This document shows positions 36,733 through 46,506 of a stretch of 64,000 nucleotides of DNA, one piece after another; within the stretch, counting starts at the first letter, position 1; each line of letters begins with the position of its first letter. The position numbers were made by a program, and so were the translations under genes. Source of the DNA: an uncultured Eubacterium sp. (lineage in GTDB: Bacteria > Bacillota > Clostridia > Lachnospirales > Lachnospiraceae); NCBI GenBank assembly GCA_947088865.1, contig CAMUHY010000006.1:62001-126000 (forward strand), given 5' to 3'. The notes below the pieces were generated by a model that did not search any database, was not told the origin of the DNA, and saw only the letters and a list, made by a program, of their open reading frames with translations.

Positions 36733-37503
36733 TTAATTTCCAATCAATACTACTTGGTCTTTTTCTGGAAATTCAATATCCAACCCCATTTTCCACAGTT
36801 CAAAATAACCTTGAAAAGGATTCTGTATAGGCTGAGGAACAATTAATGACCATTGGAGATAATGTGATAGAAAATAATCATTACTAATATGATACAATGC
36901 CTCATCAAAAAATTGTAAATCTTCACATTCTTCCTGAAATTCTATATCCCTAAACCAATCTGCTATATCCTCATAAATATCATCGCTTGGATGAAACTTA
37001 TTATGGACAAAATCTTGATGCATCTGTTTTTGAAAATCTGCTCCTTCTTTTCCGCTTAATATTGTAATTTTAGGATTGACATCAATAGGAGCAACATCCT
37101 CAAATATTTGGGTATAAATTTGATGAATCGCCTGAATATATCGATTGGCGGCATCTATGGCAGCAGTCTTAGCGGTCTCTTGTTTTACATCCGATTTAGC
37201 AAAAAAATAACCTGCATAACTAATCTGCCCATCAGGTAATTCTATTTGCGCTGTATCTTTGCTGGCTTCATCAATTTCTAACAATCCCTCTAACATTTTT
37301 AAACCAGGCTGACCGTAAAGGCTTAAGATAGGACGCAAGCGTTCCAACTCACCGCCTCGCAGGTCTTGAATTAAGAACGGAGGTACTGCTTCTTGTTCTA
37401 AATCATACTCATGTTCAGAAAAAATATCCCACAATACAGGGTCATTCTGAATTGGCTCTATCCAGCTTTCTGGCAAATACTCTCGACACTCTTCTATGGT
37501 CAT
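36733..37503 (-). CDS. Acidic cytoplasmic protein of unknown function
   Basis: Protein of 256 aa which I do not recognise. It is rich in Glu and Asp and aromatic residues (for example DIEFQEECEDLQFFDEALYHI) and appears mostly helical, without signal peptide, membrane helix or a known catalytic motif. GGAGG precedes the ATG. It lies 51 nt downstream of a lipoprotein gene on the same strand and may share its transcript. Next to a retron it could in principle be an accessory protein, but strand and terminator argue that it is separate. Confidence 0.6.
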   Translation of the reverse strand: MTIEECREYLPESWIEPIQNDPVLWDIFSEHEYDLEQEAVPPFLIQDLRGGELERLRPILSLYGQPGLKMLEGLLEIDEASKDTAQIELPDGQISYAGYFFAKSDVKQETAKTAAIDAANRYIQAIHQIYTQIFEDVAPIDVNPKITILSGKEGADFQKQMHQDFVHNKFHPSDDIYEDIADWFRDIEFQEECEDLQFFDEALYHISNDYFLSHYLQWSLIVPQPIQNPFQGYFELWKMGLDIEFPEKDQVVLIGN

Positions 37504-37554
37504 AATGAAACCCTCCTTAAATTATACTTTCTTACTTTATAAAGATACTATTTT

Positions 37555-38283
37555 TTATAAGGATAATACTTTCCCCATAGAAGTACTATTATGATATACA
37601 GATAACGTACTGCCTGCAACACTATCCGCTAAAGAATCCGGAATTTGAAATAACACAACAGCTTTGTATGTACTGCCTGCATCCACCGATATATTTTTCA
37701 AAAATACTAAATCATTTTTTAACATCGATGCATACTGTGTAAATGCTCTCTCTCCTAAATCTAAACGGAACACAACGCCTTTATTGTATGTATTCAACTC
37801 CATAGCTGAATTGGAATGATTGGTTAATTCAAACTCTAAAGCCAACACTTTAAAACCTTCACCAGCAGGAACCGATATTGCATATTCTTCTGTTGGATAT
37901 CGCTCACCCACGCTATATGTCTTATATTGAATATCCAATTCACCAATTTCCAATGCCGAAGAAAGTGCTTTTATAACATCTTTTGTTGATGTTGCAACAG
38001 TGGTTGGTGTGCTTGCTGAAGTAGGCGATTGTGTAGGTGTAGTATTATTTATTGTCGCTCCTCCTCCAAGAGTTGAAGCTGGATTTTTAGGCTTATACGA
38101 ATCAACACGACTTACTGCCTTCTCATAATTCCACTTATCACTAAAAGAATATTTTAACATTACCCCAGCAATATACTCTGCTATTAAATCATTTTCTTCT
38201 GTGTTCAGCTTAACTTGTTTGTCACACCCCACTAGAAGAAATATCATCATACATGATAAAATACAAACGACTACCTTTTTCAT
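37555..38283 (-). CDS. Lipoprotein with DUF4352-like domain
   Basis: Protein of 242 aa with a lipoprotein signal (MKKVVVCILSCMMIFLLVGC, Cys20 as lipid site). A Thr/Ser/Pro-rich linker (about 75-105) follows and then a beta-rich domain (about 115-242) with VLALEFELTNHSNSAMELN, typical of immunoglobulin-like DUF4352-type modules. It is probably anchored on the outer face of the membrane. No binding function can be read. It is downstream of the two-component genes. Confidence 0.75.
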   Translation of the reverse strand: MKKVVVCILSCMMIFLLVGCDKQVKLNTEENDLIAEYIAGVMLKYSFSDKWNYEKAVSRVDSYKPKNPASTLGGGATINNTTPTQSPTSASTPTTVATSTKDVIKALSSALEIGELDIQYKTYSVGERYPTEEYAISVPAGEGFKVLALEFELTNHSNSAMELNTYNKGVVFRLDLGERAFTQYASMLKNDLVFLKNISVDAGSTYKAVVLFQIPDSLADSVAGSTLSVYHNSTSMGKVLSL

Positions 38284-38367
38284 ACGCTGCTACTAATATA
38301 TATACCATCTGTATATCTAAAAGTAGACTCTCCTTTCTTTAAAATATCAACCATTGTGATTATTATA

Positions 38368-39945
38368 TCACGCCTTTCCATCAAGGTCAAACCAGAATTC
38401 AACTCCTCCCTCAACATTTGAAACACCAAAAGAATTGCCATAGGAATCCATAATTGCCTTTACGATAGACAATCCTATACCATTGCCCCCATACTCTCTT
38501 GTGCGCGCCTTATCAACCTTATAAAATTTGTCCCAAATACGCTCAATATCTTCTTCTGGTATATGCTTTCCTGTATTGTATACATAAACTCGGACACAAT
38601 CATCTATTTTTTCAATCCGAATAACAATCCTTTTTTCAAACGCACAATGATTAATGGCATTGGACAGATAATTTGTTACAACTTCCTCAATTTTATATTC
38701 ATCCGACCACACGTCAATATGCTCTTCATCTGGATTAAACTCTATTGTAATACCCTGTTGAGTTGCTCTCAATTCATTGGCAGCCACAATTGCCTCAACC
38801 AGTTCAACAATATCAAATCGATTCATCTCTAAACGCTCATTGCCAAACTCTAATTGATTTAATGTCAGTAACTTTTTTACCATCATATTCATTTTACTTG
38901 CTTCGTCCATAATAACATCACAATAAAAATCCATACTTTCAGGAGAATCAAAAATTCCTTCCTTTAATCCTTCTGCATATCCTTGTATCAATGCGATAGG
39001 CGTTTTTAACTCATGTGACACATTCGATAAAAATTCTGTTCGCATCTGCTCTAATTTATCTTTTTTGTCAATATCTTTTTGAAGCTGCTTATTTACTGTT
39101 TTAAGCTGTGATATGGTACTTTCAAGTTCCATTGACATATTGTTCATACTAAACCCAAGCACACCAATCTCTCCCTTATCAACGCCTTCATACCTTGCAT
39201 TAAAATCAAGATGTGCCATTCGTTCAGCAATCTTTGACAACTGTTTGATAGGTTTTGAAATATATTGTGAAAACACTAAAGCTGCTGCCATTCCAAGAAA
39301 AAGTATACTCAACCCAATATAGGTGATAAATTTATTAGAAATTGCAACATTATCCTTAATCCCTTGAATGGATGCTCTCATCATAATGGAACAGCCATTT
39401 TCTAACGTTCCCCACAATTCATAATAATAATCCGCCAACCGTTTATCATAAACTTTTTGAAGCGTATAATTATCTTGTCTTACTAGTATTTCTCTCGTTT
39501 CTGATATCCCTGAAAATTCCATATCAAACGTAATATTATTTTTATAAGGTTCTTTTTTCTTTTCCCGATAAACATCAACCTCTTCAAAGTGAAACATATC
39601 TTTGTTAAAAATACTCATTCTCAGCCGGTCTAACATTTCCATCTCAGCGCTGGTATTGGTATAAACGGTTGTCCAATCGCTGCTGACAATAATAATCGAC
39701 ATTGCTGTGTTGGATGTGTATTGTTCCATTTTATCATATAAGTTCTCTTTTGATAAATTGCTACCATCATATGTTTTCATAATCTCATTTATCTTATCAT
39801 AACCTGTAAGCATCTGCTGACGCTTATCATACTGATAGTATCTCTCTGCAAAAAAACTATTTGCCAGCAATAAAATAATAATCAATAATCCAATTACAAT
39901 ACTTAACAGCAACGTCATCTTAAATTTAATGGAATGTCTATTCAT
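38368..39945 (-). CDS. Sensor histidine kinase
   Basis: Membrane kinase of 525 aa. Helices at about 8-30 and 208-230 flank an extracellular sensor of about 175 residues. A HAMP linker (YISKPIKQLSKIAERM) follows, then the phosphorylated His in FLSNVSHELKTPIALIQGY (about 315), the N box NYLSNAINHC, and the ATP-binding GGNGIGLSIV. Its ATG overlaps the stop of the response regulator by 4 nt, so both are made together. Signal unknown; with pectin enzymes nearby, envelope or nutrient sensing is possible. Confidence 0.93.
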   Translation of the reverse strand: MNRHSIKFKMTLLLSIVIGLLIIILLLANSFFAERYYQYDKRQQMLTGYDKINEIMKTYDGSNLSKENLYDKMEQYTSNTAMSIIIVSSDWTTVYTNTSAEMEMLDRLRMSIFNKDMFHFEEVDVYREKKKEPYKNNITFDMEFSGISETREILVRQDNYTLQKVYDKRLADYYYELWGTLENGCSIMMRASIQGIKDNVAISNKFITYIGLSILFLGMAAALVFSQYISKPIKQLSKIAERMAHLDFNARYEGVDKGEIGVLGFSMNNMSMELESTISQLKTVNKQLQKDIDKKDKLEQMRTEFLSNVSHELKTPIALIQGYAEGLKEGIFDSPESMDFYCDVIMDEASKMNMMVKKLLTLNQLEFGNERLEMNRFDIVELVEAIVAANELRATQQGITIEFNPDEEHIDVWSDEYKIEEVVTNYLSNAINHCAFEKRIVIRIEKIDDCVRVYVYNTGKHIPEEDIERIWDKFYKVDKARTREYGGNGIGLSIVKAIMDSYGNSFGVSNVEGGVEFWFDLDGKA

Positions 39946-40616
39946 ATTTCAAACTTATATCCCATACCCCATATTGTTCGGATATAATCGCCTTTCTCGC
40001 CCATCTTTTTGCGCAATTTTTTAACGTGTGTATCAATTGTTCTCGCATCGCCAAAATAATCATAATTCCATACATTATTAAGGATTTTTTCTCTGGATAA
40101 AGCAATTCCTTTATTTTCAACAAAATACGTAAGAAGCTCAAATTCTTTATAACTCAAATCAATTTCTTGCCCATCTATTTTTACAATATGTGCCGCTTTG
40201 TCAATAATAATGCCTCCTATATCAACTATTTCACTGCTGTCAATCTGATATGTCCGCCGAACCAGCGCATCCACTCTTGCTGTAAGTATTTTAGGACTAA
40301 AAGGCTTAGAGATATACTCATCAGCGCCACAGTCAAATCCTGTAAGCTCATCTCTTTCATCTCCTTTTGCAGTAAGCATAATAATCGGCACATTTGAATC
40401 TTTGCGAATCTGTTTGCATACTTCCCAGCCGTCCATCTTTGGCATCATCACATCTAATATAACAAGAGAAATTGTCTTATCTGCATAAAACTTGTCAATG
40501 GCTTCCTCTCCATCTTTTGCCTCCACCACATCATAATTATGCCTTGATAAAAAATCATGGACTAATTTCCTCATTCTGCTCTCATCATCGACAATTAAAA
40601 CTTTAATCTTATCCAT
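39942..40616 (-). CDS. OmpR/PhoB family response regulator
   Basis: Regulator of 224 aa. The receiver domain has the acidic pair in VLIVDDESRM, the phosphorylated Asp in LVILDVMMPKMDGW (near 53) and Lys in FSPK. The C-terminal winged helix ends with the recognition part RTIDTHVKKLRKKMG. The ATG at 40616 has GGAGG 6 nt upstream; earlier in-frame codons are not needed. Upstream gene of the pair with the histidine kinase. Confidence 0.95.
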   Translation of the reverse strand: MDKIKVLIVDDESRMRKLVHDFLSRHNYDVVEAKDGEEAIDKFYADKTISLVILDVMMPKMDGWEVCKQIRKDSNVPIIMLTAKGDERDELTGFDCGADEYISKPFSPKILTARVDALVRRTYQIDSSEIVDIGGIIIDKAAHIVKIDGQEIDLSYKEFELLTYFVENKGIALSREKILNNVWNYDYFGDARTIDTHVKKLRKKMGEKGDYIRTIWGMGYKFEI

Positions 40617-40713
40617 TATCAGCCTCCAAATTGACTTTTTTATACTATAATCCAATCCCTGCAACATTTTTAAAACGCTTTATCTACATTATTAACATAA
40701 AATTAATCCTTTT

Positions 40714-41316
40714 CTATTTTTTATTAAGCTGCTGTTCCCTTGCTTTCAGTGATTTTTCTTGCATTTCCAACTGTTCCTGCCATGCTGCATATTTATTTTG
40801 AAGCTTATTTTCATAATCTAAAACCGTTGGATTTGAGTTTGTTTTTAATATGATAAACAGAGCTATAATAATGATTATCAACGCTAAATTAGCTATAATA
40901 AGCTTAACAACATAATCCTTATACTGTTTACTTTTTTTCTTTAAAGAATAAACTTCTCCTTTTGATTTAAAAATTTCATGTCTGTTATCTATTGTACTTT
41001 GCGTGTTAAAATCAACGGGAATGGGTCTAATTTTATCATTGGGAATTTCTTTGCTGTTATATAAAAAATTCTGCAACTTTTTAAGATATTCTAACCCAAC
41101 AGGAGTATGAAACATCTCTTTGTCTAAGATTGTATTATATAACATATAAACCTGTTTAGCATCTTTAGAATCCGTTTTTGATGATACATACTTTATAGCA
41201 TTAAGCTCATCTTTCGCGGCTTGTGCTGCCTGTTTTGATAAAAATGAATATCCTGCAACTGTTAAATTATTATCTGAATCATTATGAACGGTATGATTTC
41301 CACTTATGACAACCAC
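40714..41316 (-). CDS. Single-pass membrane protein with coiled coil
   Basis: Protein of 200 aa which I do not recognise by name. The cytoplasmic N-terminal 135 residues contain helical pieces (SFLSKQAAQAAKDELNAI). One strong membrane helix is at about 138-160 (LIIANLALIIIIIALFIIL), followed by a short coiled coil to the end (KYAAWQEQLEMQEKSLKARE). No signal peptide. It lies alone before the two-component genes. Confidence 0.65.
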   Translation of the reverse strand: MVVISGNHTVHNDSDNNLTVAGYSFLSKQAAQAAKDELNAIKYVSSKTDSKDAKQVYMLYNTILDKEMFHTPVGLEYLKKLQNFLYNSKEIPNDKIRPIPVDFNTQSTIDNRHEIFKSKGEVYSLKKKSKQYKDYVVKLIIANLALIIIIIALFIILKTNSNPTVLDYENKLQNKYAAWQEQLEMQEKSLKAREQQLNKK

Positions 41317-41526
41317 CTCTTTCTAAAGATATTACAAATTTAAGAATCATCTATTCTTTGCTTTATACTAACATATTTTATAATATTTTGTCTATATTCT
41401 ATAAAAATATTTTTATTTTATTAAATATTTAAAAAAATCATAACCATCCATCAAACACAACATTATAAACTTAAGTGAAATCCTTTATATATAGAAAATG
41501 CCCTCAACAGACTAAACTCCATAAAT

Positions 41527-41576
41527 TAAAAACGCTTCAGTTCCATAATTAAATGTTACTGAAGCGTTTCTTTTTT
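41527..41576 (-). terminator. Terminator of the pectate lyase gene
   Basis: Stem AAACGCTTCAGT / ACTGAAGCGTTT with T tracts on both sides, 40 nt after the lyase stop. The rest of the gap 41317-41614 is AT-rich and shows nothing else. Confidence 0.85.
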
Positions 41577-41614
41577 ATGTTTTATAAATGAATTAATCTT
41601 TTATATTTTATACA

Positions 41615-43753
41615 TTAATTAACCTTTTCAAGAATCCATTTCTGGTGATTTCCACCGCTATAACCCCACTGCTGCACATTTGCACCGTTTGATGACGAAC
41701 CTGCTGCAACATCAAGACCTAATTTGCAGTCTGTTACCTTTGTCAAAATAGCATAAGTGCCATCATCATTTTTCTGAAGCTTAAATGTCTGCGCATCACA
41801 ATATGTATTCTGCCAAATTCTGATATTTGTTCCGCTTCCTGTCAAGCCGTTTTCCAAATCCAACAAATACGTATTTCCGTCTCCGACCTGTGAATAGATT
41901 TTATAATATCCGTCTCCGACACTGACAAGCTTCCATGTATTGTAGTAGGCTCCTGGATTGCTTCCTGCCCACTGCTGTACATTTGTACCGTTTGCCGCAA
42001 CTCCTCCTGCAACATCAAGATACTTTCCGCTGTTTACATTTTTAATCATATAGATTCCACCATCTGTTATGCCGTTTGACGAACCTCCGCCTGATGATGT
42101 ATCGTCTCCGTTGTCAGACTTATCTGTATAATTAAATGTAAACGGTGATGAAACACTCTTGCTTACATATCTGTTGCATTCTGAATAATTAATATATTTA
42201 AGATTATCAAAGTTTGCAACTGCTCCGCTGTAATTATTACAAAATTCCTTTATATCATTTGAGCCGTAAGCATTTATAATTTTGTAATCATAATTTGATG
42301 ATGGATTCCATGTTGTAACAGTACATGAAGGCGCTTGATAAGCATATGGTGTGCTTACAGGAGTTTCCCCCTTGTCTGTGTATGAACCCACATCTTTAAA
42401 TGATGCATTTGAATCAACTGTAACTTCATTGTCCCAGTAACCGCTTGATTCCTTACGATATTTCTCAAAACGCTGTGCATCTGAATATACAACTGCGCCT
42501 GAACCACATTTTATACTTGCAACACCATCATTATAAATGGATGTTTCATTTCTCACATAATAATTGTTATATATATGAAGTGTACCATTTCCAAGCTGCG
42601 GCGCTCTGTTTACAATAGATATGAACTTATTATACATAACAGAAGCTCTGTTCTCTCCTGTTGTATCTGCACCAAATGCTACTCCCCAAAATTTACGGTT
42701 AAATATATTATAAGAAATACTTACAAAATCAGGATTTTCTTTTGCATAGGATGATGTATTTACCCATATATATTTACCAACCTCATCATAATATATAGGA
42801 AGTGAGCTTTCAAATGTACAATGGTCAATCCATACATTTTTAGAACCATATACAGCAATTGCCATCATATCTTCCACTTCGCCTACGGATACATGAAGAT
42901 TTTTAAATATTATATTATCGCTAGGTTGTTCATTTTTAAAATAATCGTCTGTTCTAAATTTAGGGTCATATAATGTATTAGCCGCATATGAACCGATAAT
43001 TGTCTTATTGTCCTCTACTCTTAAATCGTATCCTTCTTTAACAAATCCACTGATATCCTTTGTAAGAACGATTGTCAGAGGCTCTGTTTTAAGAAGCTGT
43101 GCCTTAAGGTCTGCAAATGTACTTACATACACTGTCTTTCCGAGTAATCCTCCGATTGTACCTGCCTTTTCTCCCTCGTCAACAACACAGTTTCCGGCAA
43201 ATCCTGCAAGTCCGTCACAGTTTAACTTCCATTTCTGATTATTCGCCCCTGTATAACTCTTAACGGTAATTTCATGTGTTTCTGTATTCCAGCTAATTGC
43301 CAGATTTGGATTAGCATAATTAGTAATTTTATAATATAAGTAATTACCTAAGAAATCTTTTTCAACACCTTCAATTTTCCATTTCTGACTATCATTTCCG
43401 TTATCGCTCTTTAACACACAATAGGCATTTGCTACGGCTGAATTGTTTTCTAACGAAATAAGCTTATCAGCAGCAACATTTACTATTTTGTAAACCCCAT
43501 CCGATACATAATCAATTCTCCAGTTTTCATTTTGCGAACCATTCATATGATATGTATTCAATTTAGAATCATTTGCATATCCTGTAATATTAAGCGCTCT
43601 GGTTCCACCATATGCCATAATCTTAACTGTCTGCGCTGGATAAATTAAATTTGTCTGTGATGTTGCAAAAACATTTTGAGGAACAAATGTTATAAATATC
43701 ATGACTGCCGCAAGAACTACTGATAAAAACCTCATTACTTTCTTTATTTTCAT
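41615..43753 (-). CDS. Secreted pectate lyase with two ricin-type lectin regions
   Basis: Exported protein of 712 aa. A signal peptide (about 1-31, cleavage after VFA) is followed by a ricin-type beta-trefoil region (about 35-190), a polysaccharide lyase family 1 domain (about 205-520) with NVWIDHCTF and NRAPQLGNGTLHIYNNYY, a Gly/Ser linker, and a second ricin-type region (about 575-712) with repeated NGTNVQQW-like motifs. It should cleave polygalacturonate by beta elimination, while the lectin parts bind the plant polysaccharide. ATG at 43753 has AGAAGG upstream. Confidence 0.92.
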   Translation of the reverse strand: MKIKKVMRFLSVVLAAVMIFITFVPQNVFATSQTNLIYPAQTVKIMAYGGTRALNITGYANDSKLNTYHMNGSQNENWRIDYVSDGVYKIVNVAADKLISLENNSAVANAYCVLKSDNGNDSQKWKIEGVEKDFLGNYLYYKITNYANPNLAISWNTETHEITVKSYTGANNQKWKLNCDGLAGFAGNCVVDEGEKAGTIGGLLGKTVYVSTFADLKAQLLKTEPLTIVLTKDISGFVKEGYDLRVEDNKTIIGSYAANTLYDPKFRTDDYFKNEQPSDNIIFKNLHVSVGEVEDMMAIAVYGSKNVWIDHCTFESSLPIYYDEVGKYIWVNTSSYAKENPDFVSISYNIFNRKFWGVAFGADTTGENRASVMYNKFISIVNRAPQLGNGTLHIYNNYYVRNETSIYNDGVASIKCGSGAVVYSDAQRFEKYRKESSGYWDNEVTVDSNASFKDVGSYTDKGETPVSTPYAYQAPSCTVTTWNPSSNYDYKIINAYGSNDIKEFCNNYSGAVANFDNLKYINYSECNRYVSKSVSSPFTFNYTDKSDNGDDTSSGGGSSNGITDGGIYMIKNVNSGKYLDVAGGVAANGTNVQQWAGSNPGAYYNTWKLVSVGDGYYKIYSQVGDGNTYLLDLENGLTGSGTNIRIWQNTYCDAQTFKLQKNDDGTYAILTKVTDCKLGLDVAAGSSSNGANVQQWGYSGGNHQKWILEKVN

Positions 43754-43926
43754 TATACCTTCTACCTTTCCGCCCTGTATCATTTACTGACTACATAGGC
43801 TATAAATTTTTTTACAAAAAGCTTCTTACTCCTTGAATTACCCCTTACGTGTTTTAATCCCTCCTTTTATAAAATATAATTGCATAAGTTACAAAAATTA
43901 AATATCTTTTGTGCAACTTTACTATA

Positions 43927-43955
43927 AATTAACATATTTATATTGAATTTGTCAA
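43927..43955 (-). promoter_or_regulatory. Probable promoter of the pectate lyase gene
   Basis: Minus-strand TTGACA, 17 nt, TTAATT preceded by TG, about 175 nt before the lyase ATG. The long leader is AT-rich. The 480-nt gap 43754-44233 also has a palindrome ATACAATAAAAA/TTTTTATTGTAT at 44049-44077; I see no gene in it. Confidence 0.5.
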
Positions 43956-44233
43956 CATTACTTACAACAAACTTTTAGTTTCATTTTTTTAAAAGTACCT
44001 TAATTTTGTATGTTATGAGAAATAAAAAGCAAAATTAAAGAAAAGCCAATACAATAAAAATCATATTTTTTATTGTATATACTCAAAAATTATACATTAT
44101 TAAAAATATATAACCTATTTTAATAAATACTGTTTAAATAACACTTTACAAATATAATAAAATATAGTAGTTTAATGATAAGAATTGTTTAGACCATTGA
44201 TGAACTATACAAATTTTAAAAAATAAAAGGAAT

Positions 44234-44770
44234 ATGATGATATACTTTACAGCCGATTTACATTTTTACCATGCAAATATTATAAACCATACAAACCGCC
44301 CCTTTTCCAATGTAGAAAAAATAAATCGTACCTTAATTGAAAACTGGAATCGTACAGTTTGTGCAAACGATGATATATATATTTTAGGCGATGTTACCAT
44401 GAAAGGAGTCGAATATGCCACCAAAGCACTCTCGCAATTAAAGGGTCGCAAATATTTAATAAAGGGCAACCATGACCGATTTGCACAGAGTGAGCAATTT
44501 GATAAAAATATATTTGAATGGATAAAAGATTATTATGAATTATCTTACAAGAACACTCGCTTTATCTTATTTCATTATCCCATAGAAGAATGGAATGGAT
44601 ATTTTCGAGGTACTATTCATCTGCATGGACATCAACATAACCATGAAGATTATAATTTCAACAATCTACAAAATGGTATACGAAAATTTGATGTAGGTGT
44701 CGATGCAAATTATATGCGTCCTGTCTGTATAGACGATATTATTACATTTTTTTCTGCCATAACACAATAA
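44234..44770 (+). CDS. Metallophosphoesterase
   Basis: Phosphoesterase of 178 aa with the whole calcineurin-type metal site: DLHFYHANI (around residue 8), ILGDVTMKG (around 53), IKGNHDRF (around 78), FHYPIEEW, and HLHGHQHNH (around 133). It belongs to the small YfcE-like/phage-type group that acts on phosphodiesters; the substrate is unknown. AAAAGGAAT precedes an ATG-ATG pair. Confidence 0.9.
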   Translation: MMIYFTADLHFYHANIINHTNRPFSNVEKINRTLIENWNRTVCANDDIYILGDVTMKGVEYATKALSQLKGRKYLIKGNHDRFAQSEQFDKNIFEWIKDYYELSYKNTRFILFHYPIEEWNGYFRGTIHLHGHQHNHEDYNFNNLQNGIRKFDVGVDANYMRPVCIDDIITFFSAITQ

Positions 44771-44773
44771 AAT

Positions 44774-44805
44774 AAGTGCTCGCAACTCTTTGTTTGCAAG
44801 CACTC
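44774..44805 (-). terminator. Terminator of the tmRNA gene
   Basis: Minus-strand stem AGTGCTTGCAA / TTGCGAGCACT followed by TATTTTATT, starting 8 nt after the end of the tmRNA. It could also stop the convergent phosphoesterase transcript. Confidence 0.8.
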
Positions 44806-44812
44806 TAATAAA

Positions 44813-45150
44813 TGGAGTAGACGGGAGTCGAACCCGTGTCCAAAAGCCCATTCACTGTTCTTCTACTATTATAGTTGATTGTTATACATTCCCTCCAGCA
44901 TGGGAAAATCAACGTTCCAATGCTTTTAGTAGCTTCATAATACGCCCATCAGCCGCAAAGCTTTGGCTGAGTCGTTTCCTACATAGTCGAAGCCTGAATC
45001 CTAAAGTGTAGGTGCACTAGGTCAGACTGCTGCAACTAGGCAGCGTAAGCTAAATTATCGTTAGCGTTTATATTTAAGTTTACGATTTGACGCATCGTCT
45101 GCGAATAGCTTCACCAGCTTCAAAACCCCTGTCGAAACCTTTACTACCCC
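44813..45150 (-). ncRNA. ssrA: Transfer-messenger RNA (tmRNA)
   Basis: One-piece tmRNA of about 338 nt before CCA addition. The 5' end GGGGTAGTAAAGGTTTCGAC and the 3' end with GGGTTCGACTCCCGTCTACTCC pair as the tRNA-like acceptor and T arm (GGGGTAG with CTACTCC). The message part contains GCT AAC GAT AAT TTA GCT TAC GCT GCC TAG, giving a tag ending ANDNLAYAA. If the resume codon is the AAC after CGTA, the whole encoded tag is NLNINANDNLAYAA. CCA is not encoded. It rescues stalled ribosomes and marks the products for proteolysis. Confidence 0.96.
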
Positions 45151-45243
45151 TGAGTAGTAAATGTTGTAAATTAAAAATGTTTCTATAAAACATTTGTGTA
45201 ATTATGATAACAGAGAGTCTTTTATCTGTCAATGGATTTATTA

Positions 45244-45684
45244 TTATTTAATTAATGATATATACGTATCTAACTGCTCCTCCTCTAATATTGCAATCCA
45301 TTCTGAAAATTGTTCTAAATTTCCATTTACTGCATATTCTTCCAACACATTATAATATTCTAAACGATTCTCTTTTGCTATTGATATAGGGAGAAATCCA
45401 TTTATCATAAGTTGATAATTCATCATTAATCTTGATGTTCTTCCATTTCCATCAATAAAAGGATGTATGCGTACAAATTCTACATGAGTCCATGCCGCTA
45501 ATACAATAGGATTTAACACTTTCCCTTTTTCTTCCAAATCCAAATAAAAATTTTTTATTTGGATATACATATCATTTCCTGTTGGTGGTATGTGACCAGC
45601 TCCGCTAATTTTCACTTCTTGATTTCTGTATATGCCACCCACCATAATATTTTCCGTCAAGATTGCATGAATATCTTTCACCAT
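45244..45684 (-). CDS. Fic domain protein, N-terminally short
   Basis: Protein of 146 aa with a complete Fic catalytic motif HPFIDGNGRTSR (His74 to Arg85 region), which transfers AMP or another phosphate compound to protein side chains. The flap region GGIYRNQEVKISGAGHIPP is present. It begins in the middle of the usual Fic fold and lacks the upstream inhibitory helix. Just upstream in the same frame is a TAG, before which the frame reads on (SLLQKAA), so it may be a 5'-truncated or interrupted gene. It follows another Fic-like gene by 34 nt. Confidence 0.7.
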   Translation of the reverse strand: MVKDIHAILTENIMVGGIYRNQEVKISGAGHIPPTGNDMYIQIKNFYLDLEEKGKVLNPIVLAAWTHVEFVRIHPFIDGNGRTSRLMMNYQLMINGFLPISIAKENRLEYYNVLEEYAVNGNLEQFSEWIAILEEEQLDTYISLIK

Positions 45685-45718
45685 ATCAATCCATTTCTAT
45701 GCTGCCTTTTGCAAAAGA

Positions 45719-46378
45719 CTAACGAAACACCATCCCATCGACACAATTATCATACAAAAATTGTTTTAATTGTAATTTATCATTGCTCTCATAATATGAA
45801 ATTAATAATTTATAAAATTCTTTTATATCTTTTTGTTTAACCGATATAATTCCTTGTCCATTCTCAATCATTATTTTATTGCCAATAAGCATAGCAATTC
45901 TTTTATTTCCATCATAAAATAATTGCTGCCTCATAAGATACAACGTTATATCGAATGCTTTTTCTAATGAGGAAATTTTGCTATCTAGTATCTTAATCAT
46001 TTCACCATAAACTTTTTCTTCATCTGGCAGCTTGGGAATCCACTCTGTGCCGCCTATTCTTACTTCTTCACACCGAATCATTCCTGCATTAATTATTGTA
46101 AATTTTCCTAATAACATATGAACTTTTTTAATAAATTTCACGTCCAATTCATCATTAATATGTCCCAACAAAAAGTGCCAAGCATTTTTTAAATCATTTA
46201 CAGCATTAATATCTTCTATTGTATAACCAGATACCGCCATACCATTATAAATCGCCTGCGTATCGGGATATGTGACTCCAATTCCCTCAAGATTGGCACT
46301 TTTCCAGATATAATCTACAATATTTCTCTTGGCAAGAAAAATATTTTCTTTCTGTGTCATATTATATTTTGATTCCAT
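45719..46378 (-). CDS. Fic-like protein with Gln for the catalytic His
   Basis: Protein of 219 aa with a Fic fold. SANLEG at residues 27-32 matches the inhibitory helix motif (S/T)xxxE(G/N). The core reads QLFYDGNKR at 152-160: the family motif HxFxDGNxxR in which the catalytic His is replaced by Gln152, while the phosphate-binding DGNKR is intact. It may be inactive as AMP-transferase, or act as a regulator for the adjacent short Fic protein. AAGGAA precedes the ATG. Confidence 0.75.
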   Translation of the reverse strand: MESKYNMTQKENIFLAKRNIVDYIWKSANLEGIGVTYPDTQAIYNGMAVSGYTIEDINAVNDLKNAWHFLLGHINDELDVKFIKKVHMLLGKFTIINAGMIRCEEVRIGGTEWIPKLPDEEKVYGEMIKILDSKISSLEKAFDITLYLMRQQLFYDGNKRIAMLIGNKIMIENGQGIISVKQKDIKEFYKLLISYYESNDKLQLKQFLYDNCVDGMVFR

Positions 46379-46506
46379 TGATAAATTCCTTTTAAATCGC
46401 CATCATTCTAAATAAAACCCAATTAATTTTTCTTTAATCATATACATTTATATCTTTTTCACATCAATCATTATCCAATTTATTATATGTTACGATTCTA
46501 TGCTTG

